A stretch of 64,000 bases of DNA from Chryseobacterium geocarposphaerae (GCF_002797535.1 NZ_PGFD01000001.1:744001-808000), one strand, 5' to 3'. Shown: positions 45,765 through 55,696, counted from the first letter of the stretch. Program-made: numbers and translations. Notes: a model not told the origin generated them from the sequence alone.

Positions 45765-46811
45765 TTATATCTTTTTGGCACTTACCAGAACATTCATTCC
45801 GGAAAGTAATTTTTCATTGTGCTGATTATTATTAAGAATGATTTTTACGGGAAATCTTTGTTCTATTTTCACAAAGTTTCCTGTTGCATTGTCTGGTTTT
45901 ACTAAAGAAAACTGCGAACCGGAAGCGGGGGAAACGGAAACAATTTTTCCTTTGAATTCTATATCAGGATAAGCATCTGCAGTAATGATCACTTCTTTAT
46001 TCTGATCGATTTGCCCTAACTGTGTTTCTTTATAATTGGCAATAATCCATTTTTCTTTACTTACGATCTGAACCAAAGCCTGACCTTCTTTAATCAGCTG
46101 ACCTTCCTGAATGGTTTTCTTTCCCACCCACCCGTCATAAGGAGCCGTAACAACTGTATAAGAAAGGAAGAGTTTAGCGTTATTCAGACTGGCAGAACTT
46201 TGCTGGATCTGACTTTTTACAGGAGCAACTTTCGTTTCCTGCTCATTCACGCTTGCTCTCACTGCATTTTTCTGTTGTTCCAAAGCTAAAAGATTAGCTT
46301 TTGCCTGCTCATAGGATGCCTTTACATTTTCAAACTGCTGCTCGGTTGCGGCATCTTCTGAAACTAAGTTTTTATATCTTTTGAAATCCTGTTCGGTTCT
46401 CCATATATCAATTCTTGCGGAAGCAATTTTCGCATCGATGATTTTAGTGTCACTTGCTTTGGTGTTTACGCCACTTTCAATCGTGTTGATATTCTCTGAA
46501 TTGGCATTAAGACTGGCTTCGGCCATTTTTACCTGATTGATAAACTCTCGATTATCGATCACAATTAAAGTATCTCCTTTATGGACAAACTGATTTTCGT
46601 TAAACTTAATGGTTTTGATGAAACCTGAAACTTTACTGGAAACAGGAGTAATATATTGTTCGATTTGTGCATCGTTGGTGGTAACATTTTTTCTGGAAAA
46701 AAGATAGAAACTTATCATTCCTGTAATCCCACTTACAATTAGGATCCAAGCAAGTAAAGTAATTGTTTTGTTGATTCTTTTTTCCTTTTGTGTTAATTCT
46801 TTCTTTGCCAT
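45765..46811 (-). CDS. HlyD/EmrA family membrane-fusion protein
   Basis: 348 residues. One N-terminal helix (TITLLAWILIVSGITGMISFYLF in part), lipoyl halves ITPVSSKVSGFIKTIKFNEN and VTAPYDGWVGKKTIQEGQL, an alpha-helical hairpin of ~100 residues between them, and a beta-barrel. It bridges the inner-membrane MFS pump and the TolC channel. It starts 5 nt after the TolC gene stop. Confidence 0.9.
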   Translation of the reverse strand: MAKKELTQKEKRINKTITLLAWILIVSGITGMISFYLFSRKNVTTNDAQIEQYITPVSSKVSGFIKTIKFNENQFVHKGDTLIVIDNREFINQVKMAEASLNANSENINTIESGVNTKASDTKIIDAKIASARIDIWRTEQDFKRYKNLVSEDAATEQQFENVKASYEQAKANLLALEQQKNAVRASVNEQETKVAPVKSQIQQSSASLNNAKLFLSYTVVTAPYDGWVGKKTIQEGQLIKEGQALVQIVSKEKWIIANYKETQLGQIDQNKEVIITADAYPDIEFKGKIVSVSPASGSQFSLVKPDNATGNFVKIEQRFPVKIILNNNQHNEKLLSGMNVLVSAKKI

Positions 46812-46816
46812 AGTTT

Positions 46817-48154
46817 TTATAGGTTTCCAATCGTATATTGGAGTTGGTAATATTTAAGTTGTCGGTTAATTTTTACGGAAATAAGATTTGATTGGGCTTC
46901 CAGATACGCGTTATCAGCGTCAATTAATTCTGTGATCAGGCTTAGCTTATTGGCATATTTGGTTCTTACTATTCTGTAGTTCTCTTTTGCCTGGGTAATT
47001 GCTTCTTCAGCAATCTTTACCTTTTGATCCGTTTCTTCGAATTTTTTATAAGCTTCATAAACATTATGTCTGATATTTTCTTCATTCTCTTCAATCTGCA
47101 GTTTTGCCAGATGGATGTTTTCTTTAGCTTCCTGCATTTTGTATTTGTTCTTATACAAGCTTTCAATAGGGTAGGTGAGATTCACTCCGATCATTCCTAA
47201 ACGATACGCATAAGGTTCGGGAGGGAAAAACATCATGTTTGGATATTTCATAAAATATTCTCCGCCTGCTGTAATTTTTGGTAGATAATTCGCTTTTGTG
47301 ATCTTTTGATCCAATTCTTTAAGCGAAAGGTTTTTGTTAGCCACTTCAACAGACTCATTTTTATATAAAGCTGTTTCTGTTAGTTCGTCTAAATAAGGAA
47401 TTTCTGCATTTTCAGAGATCAGATCTTCCGTGTTTACATGCATTTCCTGGCTTTCAGGAAGGGAAAGAATTGTTTTCAGTTTGTGTTCTGCAATCTGAAT
47501 ATCATTATCAAGCTCTGTCCAGCTCATTTTATGATTAGAAAGCTGTAAAGAGGTTCTTAAGACTTCATTTACGGTTACAATTCCATTTGCTTTCAATGCT
47601 TTTACCTGCTTAATGTTTACGGAATCTTCTTTCATTTTATCATTAATCAAGTTTTGCTGCTCTTTTAAATGATGGATTTGAAGAAAAGCTGTGATGATTT
47701 CCATCGTCAGTTGTCTTTCATCCAGATGGGTCTTTAACGAAGAAATTTGGGTGTCTATAGCTGCTTTCTTTTCAATATATTTAATTTTCCCACCCATATA
47801 AACCGGAATTGAAGCCGAAAGGGTAAAATCATACATTCCATTGATGACATCATATTTTGTGGCTTTTCCAAATACACCATTTTCATGTTGAAAAAGATTG
47901 GTAACCTGGTTGTAGCTTGTATGGAATTCAATATCCGGAAGTTTTTCCATTGTAAGGTCTTTTTCCTTCGTTTCGGACATTTCATTTTTTAGATGACTGA
48001 TTTGAATATTTTTGTTATTCTTTAGCCCAATCTCAACAGCCTGCTGCAAACTGAGATGCTGATAATCGATCATTTGTGAATATAAAAGATTGCTTATCAA
48101 TAATAAGCACAACGCTATACAGTGATATCTGCGTGCGCCAAATATCATTTTCAT
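46817..48154 (-). CDS. TolC family outer membrane efflux protein
   Basis: 445 residues with signal peptide and two TolC repeats of long helices (LSLQQAVEIGLKNNKNIQIS near residue 35; EAKENIHLAKLQIEENEENI near 350). It provides the outer membrane channel. First gene of the efflux operon, divergent from the AraC regulator with ~137 nt of shared upstream DNA. Confidence 0.88.
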   Translation of the reverse strand: MKMIFGARRYHCIALCLLLISNLLYSQMIDYQHLSLQQAVEIGLKNNKNIQISHLKNEMSETKEKDLTMEKLPDIEFHTSYNQVTNLFQHENGVFGKATKYDVINGMYDFTLSASIPVYMGGKIKYIEKKAAIDTQISSLKTHLDERQLTMEIITAFLQIHHLKEQQNLINDKMKEDSVNIKQVKALKANGIVTVNEVLRTSLQLSNHKMSWTELDNDIQIAEHKLKTILSLPESQEMHVNTEDLISENAEIPYLDELTETALYKNESVEVANKNLSLKELDQKITKANYLPKITAGGEYFMKYPNMMFFPPEPYAYRLGMIGVNLTYPIESLYKNKYKMQEAKENIHLAKLQIEENEENIRHNVYEAYKKFEETDQKVKIAEEAITQAKENYRIVRTKYANKLSLITELIDADNAYLEAQSNLISVKINRQLKYYQLQYTIGNL

Positions 48155-48195
48155 AATTTAATTAAAGGTTTTTTGCTAAATTGATTTTGATACTG

Positions 48196-48203
48196 CAAAG
48201 TTA
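48196..48203 (-). promoter_or_regulatory. -7 element (TAACTTTG on the minus strand) for the efflux operon
   Basis: A perfect TAnnTTTG match 41 nt before the TolC ATG, in the divergent region shared with the AraC gene. It is the likely target zone of that regulator. Confidence 0.5.
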
Positions 48204-48291
48204 CGCGGTCAAGCATAGGACGTAATTTGTGAAAACAGAAAAAGATTTGTTCATTTACGCCAAATTAAAATTTTCTTCATACCTTTATTTT

Positions 48292-49095
48292 ATGAATGAC
48301 AGTCATTTTGGAGCGGTTGAAGAAGTTGATGCTGAATTTTATGTTTACCATGTGCTTACCGGGAATGTAAAAACAGAGATTCATCATCACAGTTCTGCAC
48401 AATTAGTCTATGCAGAAGGCGGTATTGTACATGTGTTTACAGATTTGAAACACTGGTATTTGCCGGCAAGATGTTTTATGTGGATTCCTGCTGGAACGCC
48501 CCATTATATTTTTTCGACCAGCCCTAAAGTAGATTTATATAATTTTTATTTTAAAAAAGAAGAAAATGAAAGTGGCTTTTTTGATGAAATTAACATTTAT
48601 TCCGTAAGTCATCTTCTTAGAGAGATGATTTTATATACCAAAGACTGGGATGGGAAAATCACAAAAAATGATGGTCCTAAATATTATTTCCTTAAAGCTT
48701 TAAAAGGAATTTTACCTGAGAAAAGAGATAAAAAATTAGCATTCCCAGTTCAGCATCCTTTTCCTAATGACGAAACTTTATTGAAGGTGGCACAATATAT
48801 TCATGCGAATCTTGAAAAGCCATTAACGATTGAATCTACGGCAAAAGAATTCGGAATGAGTACCAGAACCCTTTCAAGGAAATTTAAAGAAATTTTGGGA
48901 ATGAATTACGTCCGTTTTTTACGTGCTTTGAGGATTACACGCTCGTTGGAACTTATGTTGGAAGGAAAATACAATATGTATGAAATTGCAATGATGGTAG
49001 GGTACAACAGTCTTTCTTCCTTTAGTAATATTTTTAAAAAAGTGATTGGAGTTGCTCCTACGGAATATCAGCATAAACTGAAAGGAGACGTTTGA
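48292..49095 (+). CDS. AraC family transcriptional regulator
   Basis: 267 residues from ATG 48292; an in-frame GTG at 48229 would extend into the efflux promoter region and is less likely. N-terminal cupin-like ligand domain (HHHSSAQLVYAEGG), C-terminal double HTH (TIESTAKEFGMSTRTLSRKF and NMYEIAMMVGYNSLSSFSNI). Divergent from the tolC-hlyD-MFS operon, it is the natural candidate regulator of that pump. Confidence 0.85.
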   Translation: MNDSHFGAVEEVDAEFYVYHVLTGNVKTEIHHHSSAQLVYAEGGIVHVFTDLKHWYLPARCFMWIPAGTPHYIFSTSPKVDLYNFYFKKEENESGFFDEINIYSVSHLLREMILYTKDWDGKITKNDGPKYYFLKALKGILPEKRDKKLAFPVQHPFPNDETLLKVAQYIHANLEKPLTIESTAKEFGMSTRTLSRKFKEILGMNYVRFLRALRITRSLELMLEGKYNMYEIAMMVGYNSLSSFSNIFKKVIGVAPTEYQHKLKGDV

Positions 49096-49114
49096 TTAAC
49101 TATATATAAAAGAA

Positions 49115-49145
49115 AAAACCACTTCCAATGAGAAGTGGTTTTATA
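49115..49145. terminator. Bidirectional terminator between AraC gene and rplI
   Basis: Arms aaaaccactt (49115-49124) and aagtggtttt (49133-49142). Confidence 0.78.
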
Positions 49146-49167
49146 TGTTGAGAAAATCTCGTCTTGA

Positions 49168-49677
49168 TTAAGCTTCTTCAGAAGGAGCTTCTTCTTTTTT
49201 AGCAGGAGCTGCTTTTGGAGCTTCTACCGGAGCGTCAGATACGATATCGAATTCGAAGTTGTACTCAACGTTTCTGTGCAATCTGATGTTTGCAGTTACT
49301 TTACCAGTTCTCTTAATAGTGTTCCCTGGGATTTTGATGTATTTCTTCTCAACAGAAACTCCAGCTTTTTCTAGAGCTGCAGAAAGGTCTGCATTGTTGA
49401 TAGATCCGAATAATTTATCACCAGTACCTACTTTTGCAGGAATAGTAACAGAAGTTTTCTTTAATTGCTCAACTACAGCATTTGCAGCAGCGATTAATTT
49501 AGCTTCTTCTTCTTTTCTAGCCTCCAAAGTAGCTTCTAAAGCTGCAATGTTTTTAGGAGTAGCTAAAAGTGCAAATCCTTGAGGGATTAAGAAGTTTCTT
49601 GCATAACCAGGCTTTACGCTTACTGTGTCGAATTCAAGACCTAAGTTTTCTACGTCTTTTTTTAGGATAATGTTCAT
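49168..49677 (-). CDS. rplI: 50S ribosomal protein L9
   Basis: 169 residues. The start MNIILKKDVENLGLEFDTVSV and GYARNFLIPQGFALLATPKN are the L9 N-domain; the C-domain ends at about residue 148 (YNFEFDIV). A ~20-residue tail rich in A, P, K and E extends beyond the usual length. Last gene of rpsF-rpsR-rplI. Confidence 0.95.
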   Translation of the reverse strand: MNIILKKDVENLGLEFDTVSVKPGYARNFLIPQGFALLATPKNIAALEATLEARKEEEAKLIAAANAVVEQLKKTSVTIPAKVGTGDKLFGSINNADLSAALEKAGVSVEKKYIKIPGNTIKRTGKVTANIRLHRNVEYNFEFDIVSDAPVEAPKAAPAKKEEAPSEEA

Positions 49678-49784
49678 TGTTGTTGTCCTTTTTAGATTTT
49701 AGATGTCTAAAATCAAGTTAGAATTAATTAAGTATTCAGCAACAAAAGAAGAGATTGCTCTCTTCTTTTATTTATTTTTTTGTC

Positions 49785-50087
49785 TTATTTTAATAAGTCA
49801 GCTACGTAAGGCATCAAAGCAAGGTGTCTTGCTCTTTTGATAGCAGCAGAAACTTTTCTTTGGTATTTCAAAGAAGTTCCAGTGTATCTTCTTGGTAAAA
49901 TTTTACCTTGCTCGTTTACGAACTGTAATAAGAAATCAGCATCTTTGTAATCAACGTGCTTAATTCCGTATTTTTTAAATCTACAATATTTCTTTTCAGA
50001 TTTTGTGTTGATATCAAGCGGAGTAAGGAATTTTACTTCTGATTCTCCTCCAGCTGAGGCTTGTTTAGCCATTTCATCTATTGCCAT
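49785..50087 (-). CDS. rpsR: 30S ribosomal protein S18
   Basis: 100 residues: [56 protein letters not shown]. 31 nt downstream of rpsF. Confidence 0.96.
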   Translation of the reverse strand: MAIDEMAKQASAGGESEVKFLTPLDINTKSEKKYCRFKKYGIKHVDYKDADFLLQFVNEQGKILPRRYTGTSLKYQRKVSAAIKRARHLALMPYVADLLK

Positions 50088-50118
50088 GTCTTGTCTTTTT
50101 AAAAAATTGGGTTAATAA

Positions 50119-50460
50119 TTAAGCTTTAGCTGCTTTTACTTTTGCTCTTCTTGTTACAGCGTACTCTACAGCGTGTTTGTCTAGTTTTGTAGTAAGGTAA
50201 CGAATTACTCTTTCGTCACGTTTGAATGCTAATTCTAGATCAGCAACTACAGTACCTTCTCCTTTAAATTCGATTAAAGTGTAGAATCCGTTCTTTTTCA
50301 ATTGGATCGGATAAGCTAATTTTTTTAATCCCCAGTTTTCTTTAGCAACGATTTCGCAGTTCTTTTCTTTTAAAAGGTCTACAAATTTGTTCACTGCTTC
50401 CTCTACCTGTGACTCAGATAGAACGGGAGTTAAAATGAAAACAGTTTCGTAATTGTTCAT
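50119..50460 (-). CDS. rpsF: 30S ribosomal protein S6
   Basis: 113 residues: [60 protein letters not shown]. It binds S18 in the 30S platform. First gene of the operon and carries a good promoter. Confidence 0.96.
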   Translation of the reverse strand: MNNYETVFILTPVLSESQVEEAVNKFVDLLKEKNCEIVAKENWGLKKLAYPIQLKKNGFYTLIEFKGEGTVVADLELAFKRDERVIRYLTTKLDKHAVEYAVTRRAKVKAAKA

Positions 50461-50494
50461 AATGTTAAATGAATTTGTTAATTATTTCGAGGTG

Positions 50495-50525
50495 CAAAAG
50501 TAGAAAATATATTTGTAATATGCAA
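50495..50525 (-). promoter_or_regulatory. Promoter of rpsF-rpsR-rplI: TTG-N20-TACTTTTG
   Basis: On the minus strand TTG (50523-50525) and TACTTTTG (50495-50502) fit the -33/-7 consensus of the Bacteroidota housekeeping sigma factor. The -7 element lies 34 nt before the rpsF ATG. Confidence 0.65.
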
Positions 50526-50594
50526 TATTATATTGGTTTTTGTTGGTTGAGGATATTCGATTTCTCTAATTTCCTCAAGTGGAAAATTAGATTC

Positions 50595-50950
50595 TTAGTA
50601 ATTATCTCCAAATTCTTTGAAAATTTCAAATATAATTTTTAACCCGAAGAAAGCCCAAAGAATTAAAATTGGACTTGTGACAACTATAGTTAAAGTAAAG
50701 TATGTTTATTTTGATATTTTTTATTTTCTGCGACTGTTTTCCAGAAAATAACAATTGCAATTATTAATAATATAAACATGCAAGGAAAAAAGAATCCAAT
50801 GTTAAATGCAAACTCGTAGGGTGCATAGCCTTTTATTACACCAAAATATTCTCTATACTATGGAGTAATTAGAATCAAGATAAAGAAAACTAGATTTAAT
50901 ATGCCGTGTTTTAATCTTTTCTTTTCAAAGTTTTGGGGTTCATAGTTCAT
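50595..50950 (-). pseudogene. Decayed small membrane protein gene
   Basis: On the minus strand ATG 50950 opens MNYEPQNFEKKRLKHG and a first helix, then meets an in-frame TAG (50858-50860). The same frame continues with YREYFGVIKGYAPYEFAF and a second helix, stops near 50690, and resumes in another frame with LTIVVTSPILILWAFFGLKI to TAA at 50595. The intact gene would encode ~117 residues with about three helices. One stop and one frame break indicate decay. Family not recognised. Confidence 0.6.
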
Positions 50951-51004
50951 TAACTTAAGTTTTACACTTATTATATACTATAATTTAAATTGAACTGAAT
51001 TTGT

Positions 51005-52351
51005 TTATCGTCTCAGTTCTTCTAAAAATCTCATTTTTAAAGCGTCATATAAAGAATGCCTGCTTACTAAAATCGAAGCAATGGAAGAAACCATTCCAGC
51101 CAACATCAAATGGAAAATTAATGAATGCCTGTCAGTCATTTCCAGAACGATAATCGCTGATGTAAACGGAGCTCTCGTAATTCCGGTCAGAAAAGCGACC
51201 ATTCCGGCGAGAACAACTACATTGGTTTCGTTGGAACTCAGATGAATAAATCCGGAAATTACAGATCCGATACTTGCTCCGGCAGTTAGGGCAGGAGCGA
51301 AAATTCCACCGGCACCTCCGGAAGTAAAAGACAGGGCAGGACCCAACATTCTTAACACTGGAACATACCAGTCTTCATGTTTATCTTTTGTGAAAAGCAC
51401 CCTCTCCATGATCTCTTTTCCTGAACCCAGAATTTCTCTATTGATAAAGAAGGCGATTGAAGCAATAATTAAAGCACTAATGACCAGGAAAACAACATTA
51501 GTTCTGTCAGTTTTTAGTTTTCTTTTCTTCCAGTCGTTCATCTTTAGCATAGTGACAGAAAGCTGACTGGCTAAAATCCCAGCAGTTCCTGCGACTAAAA
51601 TAATTGGAAACATCACCATTAATGAAACATCATTCGTTTTTGGATAGCCTAAATATAAATAGGAACCGGCTAAAGTCTGGGCAGTTAGCCCGGCAATAAT
51701 AACCGCAGTAAATAAAGCTGTTTTAAAATAATTGATATGAGTTTTAGAAAGTTCTTCCACAGCAAATACAATTCCTCCAAGTGGCGTATTAAATGCAGCT
51801 GCAAGTCCGGCTGCAGCTCCGGTCATAATCATATTTTTCTTGGAAATTTTTGGCCACCATTCCGGAAGGTATTCATTTACTTTTCTGAAAACGGAGCCCG
51901 CCACCTGGATGGTGGGACCTTCTCTACCAACTGCACCACCACCAATGACTAAAACCACTGATGAAATAATTTTAAAAACAATTATTTTTAAACTTAAAAG
52001 ACTTCGGATTTTTTTATGTTCTTTCGGATTAGCCAATTCTACAGCAGCCATTACCTGTGGAATTCCGCTTCCTTTGGCATTGGGTGCAAATTCTTTGACC
52101 AGCCACCACGACAATACAAAACCAACCGGAGCAATGATGAAAATCATCCAGGAATGCCAGTCGAGAATGAAATGTAGAAGATTTTCTCCCCACGCAAATA
52201 TTTTGGCGTACATCACAGCAAAAAAACCGGTAATCACTGAACCAATCCAGAACGGAATGGCCTGAAGCAGGTTGTGTTTCAGCTGTTCGTTTCGGATGTT
52301 GTCGAAAGATTTTTTCAGAGATTTTCGAATGGGTGATAAAAATTTCAACAT
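51005..52351 (-). CDS. ClC family chloride channel/antiporter
   Basis: 448 residues. Selectivity signatures GSGIPQVMAAVE, GGGAVGREGPTIQVAGS and SGGAGGIFAPALTAGAS; TRAPFTSAIIVLEMT near the end. No cytoplasmic CBS domains. The position of E. coli ClC-ec1's gating glutamate (GREGP) is preserved. Likely a chloride/proton exchanger. Confidence 0.92.
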   Translation of the reverse strand: MLKFLSPIRKSLKKSFDNIRNEQLKHNLLQAIPFWIGSVITGFFAVMYAKIFAWGENLLHFILDWHSWMIFIIAPVGFVLSWWLVKEFAPNAKGSGIPQVMAAVELANPKEHKKIRSLLSLKIIVFKIISSVVLVIGGGAVGREGPTIQVAGSVFRKVNEYLPEWWPKISKKNMIMTGAAAGLAAAFNTPLGGIVFAVEELSKTHINYFKTALFTAVIIAGLTAQTLAGSYLYLGYPKTNDVSLMVMFPIILVAGTAGILASQLSVTMLKMNDWKKRKLKTDRTNVVFLVISALIIASIAFFINREILGSGKEIMERVLFTKDKHEDWYVPVLRMLGPALSFTSGGAGGIFAPALTAGASIGSVISGFIHLSSNETNVVVLAGMVAFLTGITRAPFTSAIIVLEMTDRHSLIFHLMLAGMVSSIASILVSRHSLYDALKMRFLEELRR

Positions 52352-52624
52352 TTGTTAAGTTTAAGGCTTAAAAATACATGATTTTTATGGATTTTGCGTT
52401 TTAACAAATGAGAAGAATTAAATTTTAGTTGAGTTTTATGTGTTGTTACCGGTTTTAATTTTGTGCTCCCATTAATCAATCTTCAAAAACAAATATTATA
52501 TAGTAAATGGATATAGTTGTATTATTGATTTGTTAAATGATTTCAATTTAAATTAAATTATTCTTAAAATTTAAAACTTAAATTTGGTAGTTTGAGGTAA
52601 AGAATCATTCTTAGGTGTAAATGC

Positions 52625-52652
52625 AAAAATCCTGACTTTCGAAAGGATTTTT
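52625..52652 (-). terminator. Terminator after the serine hydrolase pseudogene
   Basis: Stem aaaaatcct (52625-52633) / aggattttt (52644-52652) with an inner ctttcgaaag pairing. On the minus strand it follows the stop at 52678 by ~25 nt. Confidence 0.55.
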
Positions 52653-52677
52653 ACTGAATGAATTTATATGTTTTTGA

Positions 52678-54115
52678 TTAATTTCTTTGAACCTGAATAC
52701 CATTGATCTTTTCAATCATATTTTTCGCATTGGTATTTTGAGGATCTAATTCTAAAGACTTTTTATAATTTTCAAGAGATAGGGTGTAGTTTTTTGCCAA
52801 AAAATAACCTTCTCCTAAACTGTCAAAAGCACTTCCGGATTGAGGATGCTCTACTGCATTTAATTTAAAAACTTTAATCGCTTCATCCATCCTTGAATTT
52901 CTCATTAAAATATAACCGAGATTATTTAGGGTGTTTTCAAAATCCAGTTTTGGGTTTTTAGATTTGATGGTAAAATAGTTTTTTTCAGCATTTTGAATGT
53001 TATTTTTTTTAGCAAATTCAGCTATAATGGATTCTTCAGCCAGGGAATAACTATCTGTCAGGTTTTTATCCATTATTGCAGCAATGTGGTTGACCATGTG
53101 ATATTGTGCAGGGAAAAAATTATACCCGTTCGATAGCATGATTATCGCCATATTATTCTGTGGAAAAAACCTGTAAGCACTTACATTTCCACCGGAAAAG
53201 CCATAGGACAGAATGTTGTTGGCTTTATTAATTTCCCAGCCGTATGCAAAAACATCTTTTTCATTTCCATATTCAAACGGTTGCCACATGATATCTTTCG
53301 TTTTTTGATGTAGGAAATCTGTTGTGCTTAAATGGCTGCTCCATTTTAAAAAGGCAGGTAGAGTAACGGCTATTCCATTTCCCGGATATGCCTTTTTCCC
53401 TTCAACATCTGTAGACTTTACATATTTTTTTGTTTCCGAATTGTAATTATACTTTGTAATACGATTGGTAATTTTTTCAAGAGCATTTGATGAATAAACA
53501 ACTTGATTTTTTTGCATCAGAAAATTGATTATTTAGAATAAAATCCTCAAAAGATTGTCCGGTAATTCTTTCAATAATCATTGAGAGAAGCATATAATTC
53601 GTTTGATTATATCTGAATTCATTCCCAGTTTTAAAGTCCATTTTCTCTTTGCTCAAACGTTCAATGGTTTTAGGACCAGAATATTCGGGCAAAATATCAC
53701 TGAATGCAACAAAATCCGGCATTCCCGAAGAATGGGTCAAAAGGTTTTTTACTTTTACATGCTGCCAGTCTTTGGGAAGATTGTCAACATATTTCGAAAC
53801 ATTATCTTCCAAAGAAAGTTTTCCCTGTTCAATCAGTTGAAAAACGCCTACATCGGTCATTAATTTTGAAGTGGAATATATCCTGAACATTGAACTTGGA
53901 CTGACTTTTTTAGCATCTTCTAAATTTTCTGTACCGTAATATTGTTCAAAAATGACTTCGCCATCTTTTATAACACCAATCGCTAAACCGGGAATTTGAT
54001 TTGTTTTGATAGCTTCTTGTACGTAATTATCAATTAGTTTAAATTGATTCGTTTGCTGCGAAAAAGCAGTGGCAGAAATATTTATAGCTAAAGCGGTCAG
54101 GAGAATTTGTTTCAT
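52678..54115 (-). pseudogene. Serine hydrolase (beta-lactamase/class C family) with C-terminal TPRs, frameshifted
   Basis: Two overlapping frames, 53477-54115 and 52678-53517, together make one protein of ~478 residues. The first has a signal peptide (AFS-Q), SxxK in YSTSKL and YxN in RYNQTNY; the second continues the fold with SYGFSGGNVSAY and ends in TPR-like repeats (GEGYFLAKNYTLSLENYKKS). They meet at a run of 7 A (53507-53513 as T); six A would restore SDAKNQVVYSSN. It is a recent frameshift or a homopolymer error. The family includes esterases and D-aminopeptidases. Confidence 0.78.
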
Positions 54116-54221
54116 ATATTTTAAAAATTGTGATTCATATTTTATTTAAGACAGGTGAAAAAGTATACTGTTACATGGTTTGTTAGTGATTGTTGTAAAA
54201 TGTTACAGATTCTTTCAATAA

Positions 54222-54250
54222 AAAACCTCCGAAAAAATCGAAGGTTTTGT
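54222..54250 (-). terminator. Terminator near the E2 acyltransferase gene
   Basis: Arms aaaacctccg and cgaaggtttt pair with one mismatch around aaaaaat. It lies ~75 nt beyond the E2 stop codon on the minus strand. Confidence 0.5.
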
Positions 54251-54322
54251 ATTGTAAAGATATTCAGATAAGTTTAATATGACAATCAAAATCATTTATA
54301 ACTCATCATTCATTGTTTATAA

Positions 54323-55633
54323 TTAAATTTCCGTATTCAGATCCCAGTTTTCAAGGTAATCGTGAACGTGTTTCAACATCATTCCACCCAGAGATCCGTC
54401 TACCACTCTGTGATCGTAAGAATGAGACATGAACATCAGGTTTCTGATTGCAATTACATCACCATCAGCTGTTTCAAGAACTGCAGGTTTTTTAACGATA
54501 GCTCCGATTGCTAAGATCGCAACCTGTGGCTGAGGAATAATCGGTGTTCCCATAAGGTTTCCGAAGCTTCCAACGTTAGAAATCGTGTATGTTGCTCCCT
54601 GAGTATCTTCAGGTCTCAATTTTTTGTTTCTTGCTCTGTAAGCTAGATCATTAATAGCTTTTGCCAATCCCGAAAGTGACAACTGATCTGCATTTTTAAT
54701 AACAGGAACAATAAGGTTTCCGTCTGGTAAAGCGGTTGCCATACCAATATTGATGTTTTTCTTTTTAATGATGTTTTCACCATTCACAGAGACGTTGATC
54801 ATTGGGAAATCCTGGATTGCTTTTACAACAGCTCTCACGAAAATAGGCATGAACGTTAGTTTTTCACCTTCACGTTTTTCGAAAACCGCTTTGTTTTTGT
54901 TTCTCCATTTTACAACATTGGTAACATCTGTTTCAATGAAAGAAGTTACGTGTGGTGCAATTTGTTTAGCTTTCACCATGTTTTCAGCGATGATCTTTCT
55001 CATTCTGTCCATTGGAATGATTTCATCACCTGCTGCAACAGGGATTGTAGAAGCCGGAGTTGAAGAAGCTGTCGGTTGTGGAGTAGAAGCTACTTGTACC
55101 GGAGCTGCTTGTGGAACTGGCTGATTTCCTCTGTTTTTAACGTAAGCTAAAATATCTTCTTTTGTAATTCTTCCTTCTAAACCGCTTCCTTCAATAGTTT
55201 TTAGTTCAGGTTCAGAAATATTTTCTTGTTGTGCAATTGATTTTACAAGTGGGGACAGATAAAGATCTCCCGAAAATTCTGTTGAAGCAGCTACCTGAAG
55301 AGGCTGTTCAATTGTTTTTAAAGTTTCAGCATCCGGAGTTGCTGCCGGAGTTTCAGTTTGTACCTCTTCTACAGCTGTATTTCCGCCTTCTCCTTCAATC
55401 TCTAAAATAGCAATAGCTTCACCTACCTTTGCAACTTCATCCTTCTGTTTCAAAATCTTTACGATTTTCCCCGAAACCGGTGTCGGAACGTCTGAATCTA
55501 CTTTATCTGTTGCAATTTCTACTACGGAATCATCTTCCTTTACATTATCACCTTCACTGAATAACCAAGTGATAATAGTAGCTTCCATAACACCTTCTCC
55601 CATGGAAGGAAGCAATAATTTGTACTCTGCCAT
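54323..55633 (-). CDS. 2-oxo acid dehydrogenase E2 acyltransferase (branched-chain type)
   Basis: 436 residues. One lipoyl domain with lysine in EIATDKVDSDVP, an alanine/proline linker, peripheral subunit-binding domain (LSPLVKSIAQQENISEPELK), then the catalytic domain with SHSYDHRVVDGSLGG. The sequence is closer to branched-chain oxo acid E2 than to the sucB product in this window. No E1 or E3 gene is adjacent, so it relies on subunits elsewhere. Confidence 0.85.
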   Translation of the reverse strand: MAEYKLLLPSMGEGVMEATIITWLFSEGDNVKEDDSVVEIATDKVDSDVPTPVSGKIVKILKQKDEVAKVGEAIAILEIEGEGGNTAVEEVQTETPAATPDAETLKTIEQPLQVAASTEFSGDLYLSPLVKSIAQQENISEPELKTIEGSGLEGRITKEDILAYVKNRGNQPVPQAAPVQVASTPQPTASSTPASTIPVAAGDEIIPMDRMRKIIAENMVKAKQIAPHVTSFIETDVTNVVKWRNKNKAVFEKREGEKLTFMPIFVRAVVKAIQDFPMINVSVNGENIIKKKNINIGMATALPDGNLIVPVIKNADQLSLSGLAKAINDLAYRARNKKLRPEDTQGATYTISNVGSFGNLMGTPIIPQPQVAILAIGAIVKKPAVLETADGDVIAIRNLMFMSHSYDHRVVDGSLGGMMLKHVHDYLENWDLNTEI

Positions 55634-55653
55634 TTTTAATTTTTAGATTTTGA

Positions 55654-55661
55654 CAAATATA
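55654..55661 (-). promoter_or_regulatory. -7 element (TATATTTG on the minus strand) for the E2 gene
   Basis: A perfect TAnnTTTG match 20 nt before the ATG at 55633. Confidence 0.5.
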
Positions 55662-55696
55662 TAAAAAAAATCGGTTTTTTTATGAAATGTATAATT

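Noticed and set aside
49259..49582. Long plus-strand open frame over rplI
   Set aside because: Antisense reading of a well-conserved ribosomal gene, with no promoter or family match.
52352..52620. Possible gene between the ClC channel and the serine hydrolase
   Set aside because: AT-rich with frequent stops in all frames; no protein-like stretch or structure other than the terminator at 52625.
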